Positions 1-6,559 of a stretch of DNA of 24,924 nucleotides are shown piece after piece. The DNA is from CAYZHV01 sp964478055 (GTDB taxonomy: Bacteria > Spirochaetota > Spirochaetia > DSM-27196 > Alkalispirochaetaceae): contig CAYZHV010000027.1 in NCBI GenBank assembly GCA_964478055.1, positions 1 through 24,924 on the forward strand, given 5' to 3'. The translations under genes and the position numbers were made by a program. Positions within the stretch are counted from its first letter, which is position 1, and each line of letters opens with the position of its first letter. The notes under the pieces were generated by a model, which made no database searches, was not told the origin of the DNA, and was given only the letters and a program-made list of their open reading frames with translations.

Positions 1-77
1 GTGTATATGGGGCGATCCCCTTTCGCCCGAATCACCTTTTCGGCGTTGATGTCGGCCCAGTGGGTCATGTTGCTCAT
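1..77 (-). CDS. lysS: Class I lysyl-tRNA synthetase, N-terminal fragment (cut by window edge)
   Basis: Only the first 25 codons are present; the gene runs off the left edge. The translation begins MSNMTHWADINAEKV and ends in GDRPIYT. The pattern THWAD-xx-AEK followed by a K/RGD-x-P-x-YT segment is how class I LysRS proteins start, just before their first HIGH-type motif. Class I LysRS charges tRNA-Lys and replaces the common class II enzyme in spirochaetes, many archaea and some alphaproteobacteria. Two ATGs are possible (ending at 77 or 68). No Shine-Dalgarno sequence precedes either, and a promoter sits almost on top of the start. The call rests on a short stretch, so it is probable rather than certain. 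Confidence 0.68.
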   Translation of the reverse strand, partial: MSNMTHWADINAEKVIRAKGDRPIY

Positions 78-85
78 GGCCACAC

Positions 86-114
86 ACTATACCGGCGGCG
101 CAGATTATCATCAA
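86..114 (-). promoter_or_regulatory. Sigma70-type promoter for the LysRS gene
   Basis: On the minus strand TTGATG (109-114) and TATAGT (86-91) are separated by exactly 17 bp. The -10 box ends 8 bases before the ATG at 77, so transcription should start within a few bases of the start codon. This implies a leaderless or near-leaderless mRNA. Good -35/-10 matches and ideal spacing support the call; no transcript data are available. Confidence 0.6.
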
Positions 115-148
115 GAAAAGCCACCCCCGGGGCCGATAGAATAGGTGT

Positions 149-751
149 ATGCGCGTGTCTATGGCTCTTCTGCTGCTTCTTCTCTCCTTTTTTGCTCTAT
201 CAAGCGTAGCCGCCTCGGACGTCGATGTGGTCCAGACCGGATACGCCAGCTGGTACGGCGGCCACTTTCAGGGACGGATGACCGCCAACGGAGAGACATT
301 CGACACAAATCAGCTCACTGCAGCACACCGGACCCTACCGTTCAACAGCATCGTCAGAGTAACGAACGTTCGAAACGAGCGATCCGTGGTGGTCCGTATT
401 AACGACCGGGGGCCCTTTGTAGAGAACCGAATTATTGACCTCTCCCGGGCCGCGGCGGACGCCATCGGGCTCACCGCCGCCGGAGTTGGGATGGTCCGTC
501 TCGAGGTGCTCCACCTGCAAAGGGAGACGGAGTTGCGAACGATCCAGGTTGGTTCCTACTCGGTCCGGTCCAACGCATCGGCAGTGGCTGATACGCTGCG
601 GGAGGGCGGTCTCTCGCCGGTCATTCAACAGGTGGCAAATCGCAAAGTCTACCGGGTGCTCATTCAAAGCGTTCCCGAGGGCGAAGTCGACTCATACCGG
701 GAGCGCCTCCGGGATCTCGGGTTTCCGCAGGTCCTGGTAAAGAGCAAGTAG
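149..751 (+). CDS. rlpA: RlpA-like septal ring lytic transglycosylase (DPBB-SPOR), secreted
   Basis: This 200-residue protein has a signal peptide (about residues 1-22, long Leu run, cut near VAA-SD). A double-psi beta-barrel follows at about 29-122 and a SPOR domain at about 129-200. The family binds peptidoglycan lacking stem peptides at septa, and several members are lytic transglycosylases. The residues matching the catalytic set are present: E49 in NGETFD, H60 in AAHRTLP and D86 in INDRGPF. There is no lipobox cysteine, so unlike E. coli RlpA it is predicted to be periplasmic rather than lipid-anchored. A -10-like TAGAAT lies 6 bases before the ATG with no clear -35 and no strong Shine-Dalgarno. 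ATG 161, four codons in, is an alternative start. It ends 25 bp from the convergent gnd stop. Confidence 0.9.
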   Translation: MRVSMALLLLLLSFFALSSVAASDVDVVQTGYASWYGGHFQGRMTANGETFDTNQLTAAHRTLPFNSIVRVTNVRNERSVVVRINDRGPFVENRIIDLSRAAADAIGLTAAGVGMVRLEVLHLQRETELRTIQVGSYSVRSNASAVADTLREGGLSPVIQQVANRKVYRVLIQSVPEGEVDSYRERLRDLGFPQVLVKSK

Positions 752-776
752 CCCCGCCCAGTGGCGACAGCGGCTC

Positions 777-2234
777 TCAGGCGTTGTAGGTACTCGCCGA
801 GACGTCCCCTCCGGTTCCTGTCCAGTTCGTGTGAAAGAACTCTCCCCTCGGCTTGTCTACCCGCTCATAGGTGTGAGCACCAAAGTAGTCTCTCTGGGCC
901 TGAATCATGTTCGCCGGGACCCAGGAGCTGCGATAGCCGTCATAAAAGGCGAGAGCCGTGGAAAAGGCGGGAACCGGAATGCCCGCCAGGGCGGCCTCGG
1001 AGACCACTCGCCGCCAGGAGTCCTGGGCATCGTGGACAATCCTTCTGAAGTAGTCGTCCAGGAGCAGGTTGTTCAGCTCCCTGTTTTTGTCGTAGGCGCT
1101 CTTTATGTCGCCGAGAAAGACGCTTCGAATAATGCATCCCGCTCTCCACATGGCTGCCACACTGCCGTAGTTGATGTTCCAGCCGTGCTCTTCGGAGGCG
1201 GACTTCATGAGCATAAAGCCCTGGGCGTAGGAAACCACTTTCGAGGCGAGAAGGGCCTTTCGAATGTCCTCGACAAAACGGTCTCGGTCGGTCTCGATGA
1301 TGCCCCGCGGCCCCGTTAGAGTCTGTGAGGCCTCCACTCGAAGCTCCTTGAGGGCGCTCAAGCTTCTCGCGAAGACCGCCTCGACGATCAACGTCACCGG
1401 TATGCCGTTGTGAAGGGCGTTGATCCCGGTCCATTTCCCCGTGCCCTTCTGTCCGGCGGCGTCGAGAATCTTTTCCAGGAGATACTCCCCCTCCTCGTCC
1501 TTGTAGCCCAAGATGTCTCGGGTGATTTCTATGAGAAAGCTGTCGAGCTCGGTCTCGTTCCAGGCGGCAAGAACGTCACGCATCTCTTCCTGGGTCATGC
1601 CGAGGCCAACCTTCATCAAATGGTACGCCTCGCTAATGAGTTGCATGTCCCCGTACTCGATTCCGTTGTGAACCATCTTCACGTAGTGGCCCGCGCCGTT
1701 TTCTCCGACCCAGTCACAGCAGGGGGCTCCGTCCGGAGCCTTCGCGGCGATCGCCTGGAGGACGGGCTTCATTTCCGGCCACGCCTTCGGGTTGCCACCA
1801 GGCATAATTGATGGGCCGTAGCGCGCCCCTTCTTCGCCGCCGCTGATGCCGCTTCCTACGAAAAGGATTCCTTTCTTCCCGAGCTCTTCGGTTCGGCGGG
1901 TTGAGTCAGGAAAGTGAGAGTTACCGCCGTCCATGATAATGTCTCCCTCTTCGAGGTGCGGGAGGAGCGAATCAATAAACTTGTCCACCACTTCGCCGGC
2001 CTTAACCATGAGGAGTATCCGCCTCGGTCGCTTCAGACTCTGTATGAATTCCTCTACCGAATAGGTGGGGATAATCGTCTCGCGACCCTTCGCGGGGCCA
2101 TCAACGAAACGGTCGATCTTCTCTTTTGTCCGGTTGTAGACCGCCACGGTATAGTCGTGGTCGTTCATGTTCAACACGAGGTTCTGCCCCATGACCGCGA
2201 GGCCGATAAGCCCAACGTCCGCTTGCTCTTCCAT
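777..2234 (-). CDS. gnd: 6-phosphogluconate dehydrogenase (decarboxylating)
   Basis: Oxidative pentose phosphate pathway enzyme that converts 6-phosphogluconate and NADP+ to ribulose 5-phosphate, CO2 and NADPH in the cytoplasm. The 485-residue product fits the long (about 470) type. Visible features are the N-terminal nucleotide loop GLAVMGQNL (11-19), the substrate motif GGNSHFPDS (103-111), the SGISGGEEGARYGPS block (128-142), catalytic K186 and E193 in YVKMVHNGIEYG, and the C-terminal HTNWTG. The frame is open further upstream, but the ATG at 2234 is chosen because AGAGGAG lies 8 bases before it and the family homology begins there. It follows azlD by 25 bp on the same strand, so azlC-azlD-gnd is probably one transcript. 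Confidence 0.97.
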   Translation of the reverse strand: MEEQADVGLIGLAVMGQNLVLNMNDHDYTVAVYNRTKEKIDRFVDGPAKGRETIIPTYSVEEFIQSLKRPRRILLMVKAGEVVDKFIDSLLPHLEEGDIIMDGGNSHFPDSTRRTEELGKKGILFVGSGISGGEEGARYGPSIMPGGNPKAWPEMKPVLQAIAAKAPDGAPCCDWVGENGAGHYVKMVHNGIEYGDMQLISEAYHLMKVGLGMTQEEMRDVLAAWNETELDSFLIEITRDILGYKDEEGEYLLEKILDAAGQKGTGKWTGINALHNGIPVTLIVEAVFARSLSALKELRVEASQTLTGPRGIIETDRDRFVEDIRKALLASKVVSYAQGFMLMKSASEEHGWNINYGSVAAMWRAGCIIRSVFLGDIKSAYDKNRELNNLLLDDYFRRIVHDAQDSWRRVVSEAALAGIPVPAFSTALAFYDGYRSSWVPANMIQAQRDYFGAHTYERVDKPRGEFFHTNWTGTGGDVSASTYNA

Positions 2235-2259
2235 CACTATTACTCCTCTACGGTTGAGC

Positions 2260-2571
2260 CTACACAGCCCCGAAGCTGATGGCAAGGAAGGCGACGAGGA
2301 TCGCGCCACCAACGGTTATCCAGAGGGCTCGACTCTTCATCGCGAGAATCGCCGCCATTGCTGCCGCCAGAAGGGAGGCCATGGCATGGCCTTCGGGGCC
2401 GTGGAGGACGTCCGGAAAGATGAGCGCCCCGATGGCGGCGGCAGGGACATATGTGAGGAACCGTTCAACCGGCTCCGGTACGCCATCTTTTGGGAGAAGG
2501 TAGAACGGCGCGAATCGGGAAACGTAGGTTGCCACGGCCATGCCGGCGATCAGAAGCAGCAGATTACCCAC
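2260..2571 (-). CDS. azlD: AzlD-family small membrane subunit of branched-chain amino acid exporter
   Basis: A 103-residue hydrophobic protein with about four predicted membrane segments. It carries the family's early YVSRFAPFYLL and the VPAAAIGALIFPD segment, which are typical of AzlD. AzlD pairs with AzlC in the inner membrane to export branched-chain amino acids and their analogues. It starts with GTG at 2571 and overlaps the azlC stop by 8 bases. A strong GGAGG lies 6 bases upstream, inside the azlC tail, which indicates coupled translation. The pair is complete. Confidence 0.9.
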   Translation of the reverse strand: MGNLLLLIAGMAVATYVSRFAPFYLLPKDGVPEPVERFLTYVPAAAIGALIFPDVLHGPEGHAMASLLAAAMAAILAMKSRALWITVGGAILVAFLAISFGAV

Positions 2572-3262
2572 GATGCACCTCCTCGAGTATAAGCCCCGCC
2601 AGGGCGGCGCACATCATCGCGATAACAAAGGCCCAGCCAGCTGCGAGGCCGAGGAGCAGCCGAAACACCGTGTTGAGCCCCCCGGCGAGAAGAACAACCA
2701 GAAGGACCCTCCCGCCCCCACTCCGAACCTGCCAGACCGCCAGGGAAGCAAAGAGGGCGAAGAGCCCCGTCCCGAAGGCCGCGGCGAGCTCCGCGGGCAA
2801 GAGGTTACCCGCCAGGTATCCGAGAATCGTTCCCCCGCACCAGGCGCTCCAGGCCCCCAGCTCCAATCCCAGGAGATAGCGGGGTCTCAGCTGCGTTTCC
2901 GCAGAGGCAACGGAGAAGACCTCGTCGGTCACGCCGAAGGCGATCAGCGCCGAAGCAGGACCGGAGAGTCTCGGCAGTTTCCTGGAGAGATTCGCCGTGA
3001 AGAGAAGGTGGCGCAAATTGAGAAGAAAGACCGCCAGAACTATCTGCCCCGCCGCTACGCCGCTTACCATGAGGCTCAGCGCCATAAACTGCGCGGCTCC
3101 GGCAAAGACGAAAAGAGACATCGCCGCCACCGGCGCCAAGGCGACTCCGCCGGTCTTTCCTAGAATCCCGAAGGTTATCGCCACGGGGATGTAGCCAATA
3201 GCGATGGGGAGGGCTGATTTGAGGCCCTGCCTAAAAGTCTGAGATTCCCTGGTCTCGAGCAT
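2564..3262 (-). CDS. azlC: AzlC-family branched-chain amino acid permease subunit
   Basis: A 232-residue integral membrane protein with the AzlC hallmarks: FGILGKTGG near residue 32, FAGAAQFMA near 52-60, and NLRHLLFTANLS near 82-93. A second hydrophobic half contains PRYLLGLELGAWSAW. With AzlD it forms a branched-chain amino acid exporter. It is the first gene of azlC-azlD-gnd. No Shine-Dalgarno precedes the ATG; instead a -10-like box ends 6 bases upstream, so the mRNA is predicted to be leaderless. Placing a BCAA exporter with an NADPH-producing dehydrogenase is unusual, and the sequence does not explain it. Confidence 0.92.
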   Translation of the reverse strand: MLETRESQTFRQGLKSALPIAIGYIPVAITFGILGKTGGVALAPVAAMSLFVFAGAAQFMALSLMVSGVAAGQIVLAVFLLNLRHLLFTANLSRKLPRLSGPASALIAFGVTDEVFSVASAETQLRPRYLLGLELGAWSAWCGGTILGYLAGNLLPAELAAAFGTGLFALFASLAVWQVRSGGGRVLLVVLLAGGLNTVFRLLLGLAAGWAFVIAMMCAALAGLILEEVHRG

Positions 3263-3268
3263 GAGGGA

Positions 3269-3297
3269 ACGCTACGGAAGGGCGTGGGCTCTGTCAA
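3269..3297 (-). promoter_or_regulatory. Promoter for azlC-azlD-gnd
   Basis: A perfect -35 TTGACA (3292-3297, minus strand) stands 17 bp from TAGCGT (3269-3274), which ends 6 bases before the azlC ATG. The -10 is weak (3 of 6 consensus bases), but spacing and -35 are ideal. The layout matches the divergent promoter next to it. Confidence 0.55.
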
Positions 3298-3307
3298 GTT
3301 ACCAGTT

Positions 3308-3323
3308 TCAACAACCGTGTTGA
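3308..3323. promoter_or_regulatory. Possible operator: TCAACA-N4-TGTTGA dyad between divergent promoters
   Basis: A perfect 6-bp inverted repeat with a 4-base centre (ACCG) lies between the azlC -35 (3292-3297) and the methyltransferase -35 (3320-3325), overlapping the latter. The position suits a repressor or activator site acting on one or both promoters. Short dyads also arise by chance, so confidence is limited. Confidence 0.35.
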
Positions 3324-3348
3324 TCCTGCCCGGGGGCATCAGTAGCTT
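3320..3348 (+). promoter_or_regulatory. Promoter for the methyltransferase gene
   Basis: TTGATC (3320-3325) and TAGCTT (3343-3348) are spaced 17 bp apart. The -10 ends 6 bases before the ATG at 3355, so the transcript would begin at or within a base or two of the start codon. No Shine-Dalgarno sequence is present, in line with leaderless translation. Confidence 0.5.
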
Positions 3349-3354
3349 ACAGAG

Positions 3355-3972
3355 ATGAATTTTTGGGACCGGCTGTACGCCAGTGAGCGATTTCGCTATG
3401 GGGTCGATCCAAACGACTTTGTCGCGGAAACTGTCGAGGAACTCATTAGAAAGGGTTTGGATCCCGCATCTTCCAGCGCCGTGGACGTCGCCGCAGGGGA
3501 AGGGAGAAATGCAGTCTTTCTGGCTGAGCAGGGTTTTGACACTGTCGCAATCGATCAGTCCGAAGTTGGCTTGGAGAAAACTCTCGGCCTCGCCCGGTCA
3601 CGGAAGGTGCAACTCGAGGCGGTAAGAAGCGATCTCTTCCACTGGAAACCGGAAAAGACCTTCGACCTCGTGGTTTCGACGTTTCTCCACGTTCGGGAAC
3701 CTGGGCAGCAGGCGGTCTTAAGACGTCTCGAGGCGCTTACCACACCCGGCGGCTACATCCTGGCAGAGTTCTTTCACCCGGAGCAGCGACTCAGTGGTCT
3801 CAGGAGCGGAGGCCCGCCGGAACCGGAAATGATGGTTACTCCCGAGCTCGTGGAAGAGACTCTTTTCGATAGTGAGCTGCTGATCAACCGATCGCTTCAC
3901 CGCGAGCTACGGGAGGGCAAGGGACACCGCGGGCTCGGTGTGGTCACCCAACTCCTGGCCGTCAGACGGTGA
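3355..3972 (+). CDS. Class I SAM-dependent methyltransferase, TehB-like
   Basis: A 205-residue cytoplasmic protein that starts MNFWDRLYASERFRYGVDPN, the W-D-x-x-Y...YG-x-x-PN-x-F entry seen in TehB/thiopurine-type methyltransferases. The SAM-binding motif I is VDVAAGEGRNAVFLAEQG (residues 43-60), followed by an acidic AIDQSEVGL. The motif IV region is FDLVVSTFLHV and the post-motif is PGGYILAEFF. The substrate cannot be read from sequence; relatives act on tellurite, thiols or small acids. It is monocistronic, and its last 11 bases overlap the tail of the convergent gene at 3962-4501. Confidence 0.85.
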   Translation: MNFWDRLYASERFRYGVDPNDFVAETVEELIRKGLDPASSSAVDVAAGEGRNAVFLAEQGFDTVAIDQSEVGLEKTLGLARSRKVQLEAVRSDLFHWKPEKTFDLVVSTFLHVREPGQQAVLRRLEALTTPGGYILAEFFHPEQRLSGLRSGGPPEPEMMVTPELVEETLFDSELLINRSLHRELREGKGHRGLGVVTQLLAVRR

Positions 3973-4501
3973 AGAGAAACTCGTCGTCTCCCTCGCCTAT
4001 GAAGTTGATCCGGCTTACGGTCTCGGAGACACTCTTCGGAAGCTCCTTGAGCTCGATCCTGTGGCCCGGACAGCCGAGTCGGGCGCAGACGTAGACAACC
4101 CCCGAATCCTCCGGGAGTCTCAACTCTATGGACTTCTTGCAACTGCATCCCTCAACATCGCAGGGGCGATCGACCATGAGGGAGGTGTGACTCTCGGGAA
4201 CGTACACTTCGTCGAGGACCGTCTCATCCGCCCCGGTCTCCGGAATAAAGCTGTAGAGCTTCGCGTGGCTTCCCCAGAAGGCGTCCACAAAGATGATCCC
4301 TGCGGTCGCGCCGATGCGTACACCGAGACGTATAGAAGGCTCCCCGTGAATGCGCACAGTATCCGACATGAGGCTCTCCCCCTTGGAGGAATGGAGCCGT
4401 TCCACAACCAGGTACTCCTTGCCGTGCCGACTGAGCACCTTAATACCCTCGGGCAGATTACGAAGAAGATCGACGGGAATCTCCGTGTGAATGAGTTGCA
4501 T
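3962..4501 (-). CDS. Unknown 179-residue protein with C-terminal cysteine cluster
   Basis: I do not recognise this protein. It starts MQLIHTEIPVDLLRNLPEGI. The ATG at 4501 is chosen over upstream ORF codons because AGGAG lies 7 bases before it and a promoter lies just beyond. The middle is rich in short beta-like stretches. Cysteines occur as RPCDVEGCSCKK and later as VCARLGCPGH, which could bind zinc or another metal as a knuckle pair. There is no signal peptide or membrane segment, so it is probably cytoplasmic. It is single-gene, divergent from the tRNA, and overlaps the methyltransferase tail to tail by 11 bases. Its own promoter and ribosome site support a real gene. Confidence 0.7.
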   Translation of the reverse strand: MQLIHTEIPVDLLRNLPEGIKVLSRHGKEYLVVERLHSSKGESLMSDTVRIHGEPSIRLGVRIGATAGIIFVDAFWGSHAKLYSFIPETGADETVLDEVYVPESHTSLMVDRPCDVEGCSCKKSIELRLPEDSGVVYVCARLGCPGHRIELKELPKSVSETVSRINFIGEGDDEFLFTV

Positions 4502-4522
4502 GGCGGTTCTCCTGTGCAATCG

Positions 4523-4551
4523 AGTATAGTCCCCCACCATGCCGCAGTAAA
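4523..4551 (-). promoter_or_regulatory. Promoter for the unknown cysteine-cluster protein
   Basis: On the minus strand TTTACT (4546-4551) and TATACT (4523-4528) are spaced 17 bp apart. Unlike the neighbouring promoters, it leaves room for a short leader of about 15 bases that carries the AGGAG ribosome site. It is back to back with the tRNA promoter, with about 7 bp between the two -35 boxes. Confidence 0.55.
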
Positions 4552-4558
4552 GCGCTTC

Positions 4559-4587
4559 TTGACCTCCCGGGCGATCTCTGGTACCTA
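4559..4587 (+). promoter_or_regulatory. Probable tRNA promoter
   Basis: TTGACC (4559-4564) has a good -35 match, with TACCTA (4582-4587) 17 bp downstream as a poor -10. The predicted start falls about 10 bases before the mature tRNA, inside the palindrome at 4588-4601. The -35 carries most of the support. Confidence 0.4.
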
Positions 4588-4601
4588 TTGGTGATCACCA
4601 A
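4588..4601. promoter_or_regulatory. Perfect 14-bp palindrome upstream of the tRNA
   Basis: TTGGTGATCACCAA is fully self-complementary and lies between the candidate -10 and the tRNA 5' end, covering the expected transcription start. It could be an operator, or a short hairpin in the 5' leader of the precursor tRNA that is removed by RNase P. The sequence alone does not decide between these. Confidence 0.4.
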
Positions 4602-4604
4602 ACA

Positions 4605-4678
<74 letters not shown>

Positions 4679-4680
4679 GA

Positions 4681-4720
4681 AAAGCCGTCCGGCGCTGAAA
4701 AGCGTCGGGCGGCTTTTTTG
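4681..4720 (+). terminator. Rho-independent terminator after the tRNA
   Basis: A 17-bp stem (AAAAGCCGTCCGGCGCT with its partner, two G-U pairs) closes a GAAA tetraloop and ends in a run of six T. It begins 2 bases after the tRNA discriminator. The A-run on the 5' side makes it potentially active in both directions. It is the clearest intrinsic terminator in the window. Confidence 0.93.
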
Positions 4721-4726
4721 TGGCTA

Positions 4727-4751
4727 GGACCCAGAGGGACTTGAACCTGCG
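4727..4751 (-). repeat. Inverted, degenerate copy of the tRNA 3' end (T arm and acceptor)
   Basis: Read on the minus strand, these 25 bases match the tRNA 3' end at 4654-4678 in 21 of 25 positions, including GGTTCAAGTCC and TCTGGG. The rest of a cloverleaf is not recognisable in the following bases, so it is not a functional tRNA. It may be a decayed tRNA gene or a rearrangement scar. It lies in the gap before polX, where no other gene is seen. Confidence 0.6.
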
Positions 4752-4820
4752 CGGTGGCGAGGCAGGGAGAAGCGTTAGTAGCTTCTAGTGGGGACCCTAC
4801 CCGGGCTCCGGGAGCTAGAG

Positions 4821-6545
4821 ATGCCAGTGCATAACAAAGAAATCAGTCGCCTACTCAACGAAACCGCGGATCTCCTGGACATCAAAGGCGCCAACGAGTT
4901 CCGAGTCCGAGCATACCGCAATGCGGCCCGTTCGGTGGAGAGCCTCCCACGACCGGCGGCGGAAATGGTCGCGGAAGGAGAGGATCTTTCCAAGGAAGAT
5001 GGTATTGGCAAGAGCCTCTCGGAAAAGATCGAAGAAATCGTGGAGACCGGGAGCCTCTCTCAGCTCCAGGAGCTAAAAAAAGAGCTGCCGCCGGGGCTCC
5101 TGGAACTGCTGGACATACCCGAGCTGGGGCCGCGGCGGGCGGGACAGCTCTACAAAGAGCTCGGTGTGGACGGACTCGACTCTCTGGAGAACGCCATCGA
5201 TGAGGGGAAGCTCCCGGAATTGGAGGGCTTCGGCGAGAAACTGACCGATTCGATTCAGAAGCGAGTTGCCGAGGCGAAGCAGCAGGAAGGCAAGGACCGG
5301 ATGCTTCTCTCCGAAGCGGAGGAAATCGCCGATGGGCTGGTGAGCTATCTCAGAGAGGCCCCGGGTGTGGACCGGATCGAGGTGGCCGGCAGTTACAGGC
5401 GTAGAAAGGAGCGTGTCGGAGACTTGGACATTCTCGTTATCGCCTCCCAACCCGCGGAGCTGATGAATCGGTTCACCGCCTACGACCTGGTGGAGGAGGT
5501 TATCTCCAAGGGGGAAACCCGGTCCTCGGTCCTGCTACGGGGCGGTAAGCAGGTGGACCTGCGACTCCTGGCCCCGGAGAGCTATGGCTCCGCCCTGATG
5601 TACTTTACCGGCAGCAAAGAGCACAACATAGCGATCCGTTCCCGTGCGCAGGAGAGAGGCTACAAGGTGAGCGAGTACGGCATCTTCGAGGGAGAGAAAC
5701 GGAGAGCAGGCAAGGATGAAGAGGAGGCCTACGCCCTTCTCGGACTTCCATGGATTCCCCCTGAGCTCAGGGAGAATCGTGGGGAGATCGATGCCGCCGA
5801 AAAGGACTCCCTTCCGAACCTTCTCGAGCTACCGGATATCAGGGGGGACCTCCACGCCCACACCGACTGGAGTGACGGTTCGGCCTCCTTGGAGGAGATG
5901 GCCGAAGCGGCCCGAGCCTACGGATACGAGTACTTGGCGATCACGGACCATTCTCCAGGACTCACCGTGGCCAACGGCCTCTCAGAGGATAGGCTTTCCA
6001 AGCAGATCGACGAGATTGCCCGGTTGAACGAGGAGTCGGACGGATTCCGATTGCTGGCGTCCATGGAGGTCAACATAAACCTCGACGGTTCCCTGGACTT
6101 ATCGGAGGAGCTTCTCTCGCGTCTGGATCTGGTTGTTTGCTCCATTCATTCTGAGATGGATCGAGAGAGAGACCAGCAGACGGAGCGTCTCATTCGTGCG
6201 ATGGATAATAAGAACTGCACGATTATCGGCCACCCCACGGGTCGCCGCTTCGACAGCAGACCTGGCTACGAGCTCGACTTTCCCAGGCTTATCGAGGCCG
6301 CCGCACAGCGAAACGTTGCCTTCGAAATAAACGCCCAACCGGAGCGCCTCGACCTCTCGGACACCTACGCCCGTCAGGCCTCGGAAGGCGGTGTCAGAGT
6401 CGCGATTTCAACAGACGCCCACTCGCCTCGGCACCTCGGTTTCATGCGGTACGGAGTGAGCCAAGCCCGGAGGGGCTGGATCGAGGCAAAGGATGTGCTA
6501 AACACCCTTGGAACGGAAGAGCTTCTCAATGCGATCAAGCGGTGA
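4821..6545 (+). CDS. polX: DNA polymerase X with C-terminal PHP domain
   Basis: Bacterial family X repair polymerase of 574 residues, the usual size. It has an N-terminal helix-hairpin-helix/8-kDa region (1-160) and a nucleotidyltransferase domain with GSYRRRKERVGDLDILV; D201, D203 and D246 are the metal ligands. The PHP domain spans about 338-570. All nine expected PHP ligands are visible: H345, H347, D352, H377, E416, H443, H471, D532 and H534. An active 3'-5' exonuclease/AP-processing function is therefore expected. It fills short gaps in base excision repair. The ATG at 4821 has GGGAG 6 bases upstream and fits the family start better than the open frame from 4788. It ends 14 bases before ligA, so gap filling and sealing are probably co-expressed. 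Confidence 0.96.
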   Translation: MPVHNKEISRLLNETADLLDIKGANEFRVRAYRNAARSVESLPRPAAEMVAEGEDLSKEDGIGKSLSEKIEEIVETGSLSQLQELKKELPPGLLELLDIPELGPRRAGQLYKELGVDGLDSLENAIDEGKLPELEGFGEKLTDSIQKRVAEAKQQEGKDRMLLSEAEEIADGLVSYLREAPGVDRIEVAGSYRRRKERVGDLDILVIASQPAELMNRFTAYDLVEEVISKGETRSSVLLRGGKQVDLRLLAPESYGSALMYFTGSKEHNIAIRSRAQERGYKVSEYGIFEGEKRRAGKDEEEAYALLGLPWIPPELRENRGEIDAAEKDSLPNLLELPDIRGDLHAHTDWSDGSASLEEMAEAARAYGYEYLAITDHSPGLTVANGLSEDRLSKQIDEIARLNEESDGFRLLASMEVNINLDGSLDLSEELLSRLDLVVCSIHSEMDRERDQQTERLIRAMDNKNCTIIGHPTGRRFDSRPGYELDFPRLIEAAAQRNVAFEINAQPERLDLSDTYARQASEGGVRVAISTDAHSPRHLGFMRYGVSQARRGWIEAKDVLNTLGTEELLNAIKR

Positions 6546-6559
6546 GAAAGGAGTATCAG

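Noticed and set aside
831..1319. Long open frame opposite gnd
   Set aside because: It is antisense to clearly conserved 6-phosphogluconate dehydrogenase codons and its translation resembles no family.
3938..4594. 218-codon plus-strand frame over the unknown cysteine protein
   Set aside because: The minus strand has a promoter, an AGGAG site and ordered cysteine motifs; the plus frame has none of these and runs toward the tRNA promoter.
4727..4800. Complete second tRNA on the minus strand
   Set aside because: Only the T arm and acceptor 3' strand are recognisable, the T stem has two mismatches, and no anticodon arm with T33 or matching 5' acceptor can be built.
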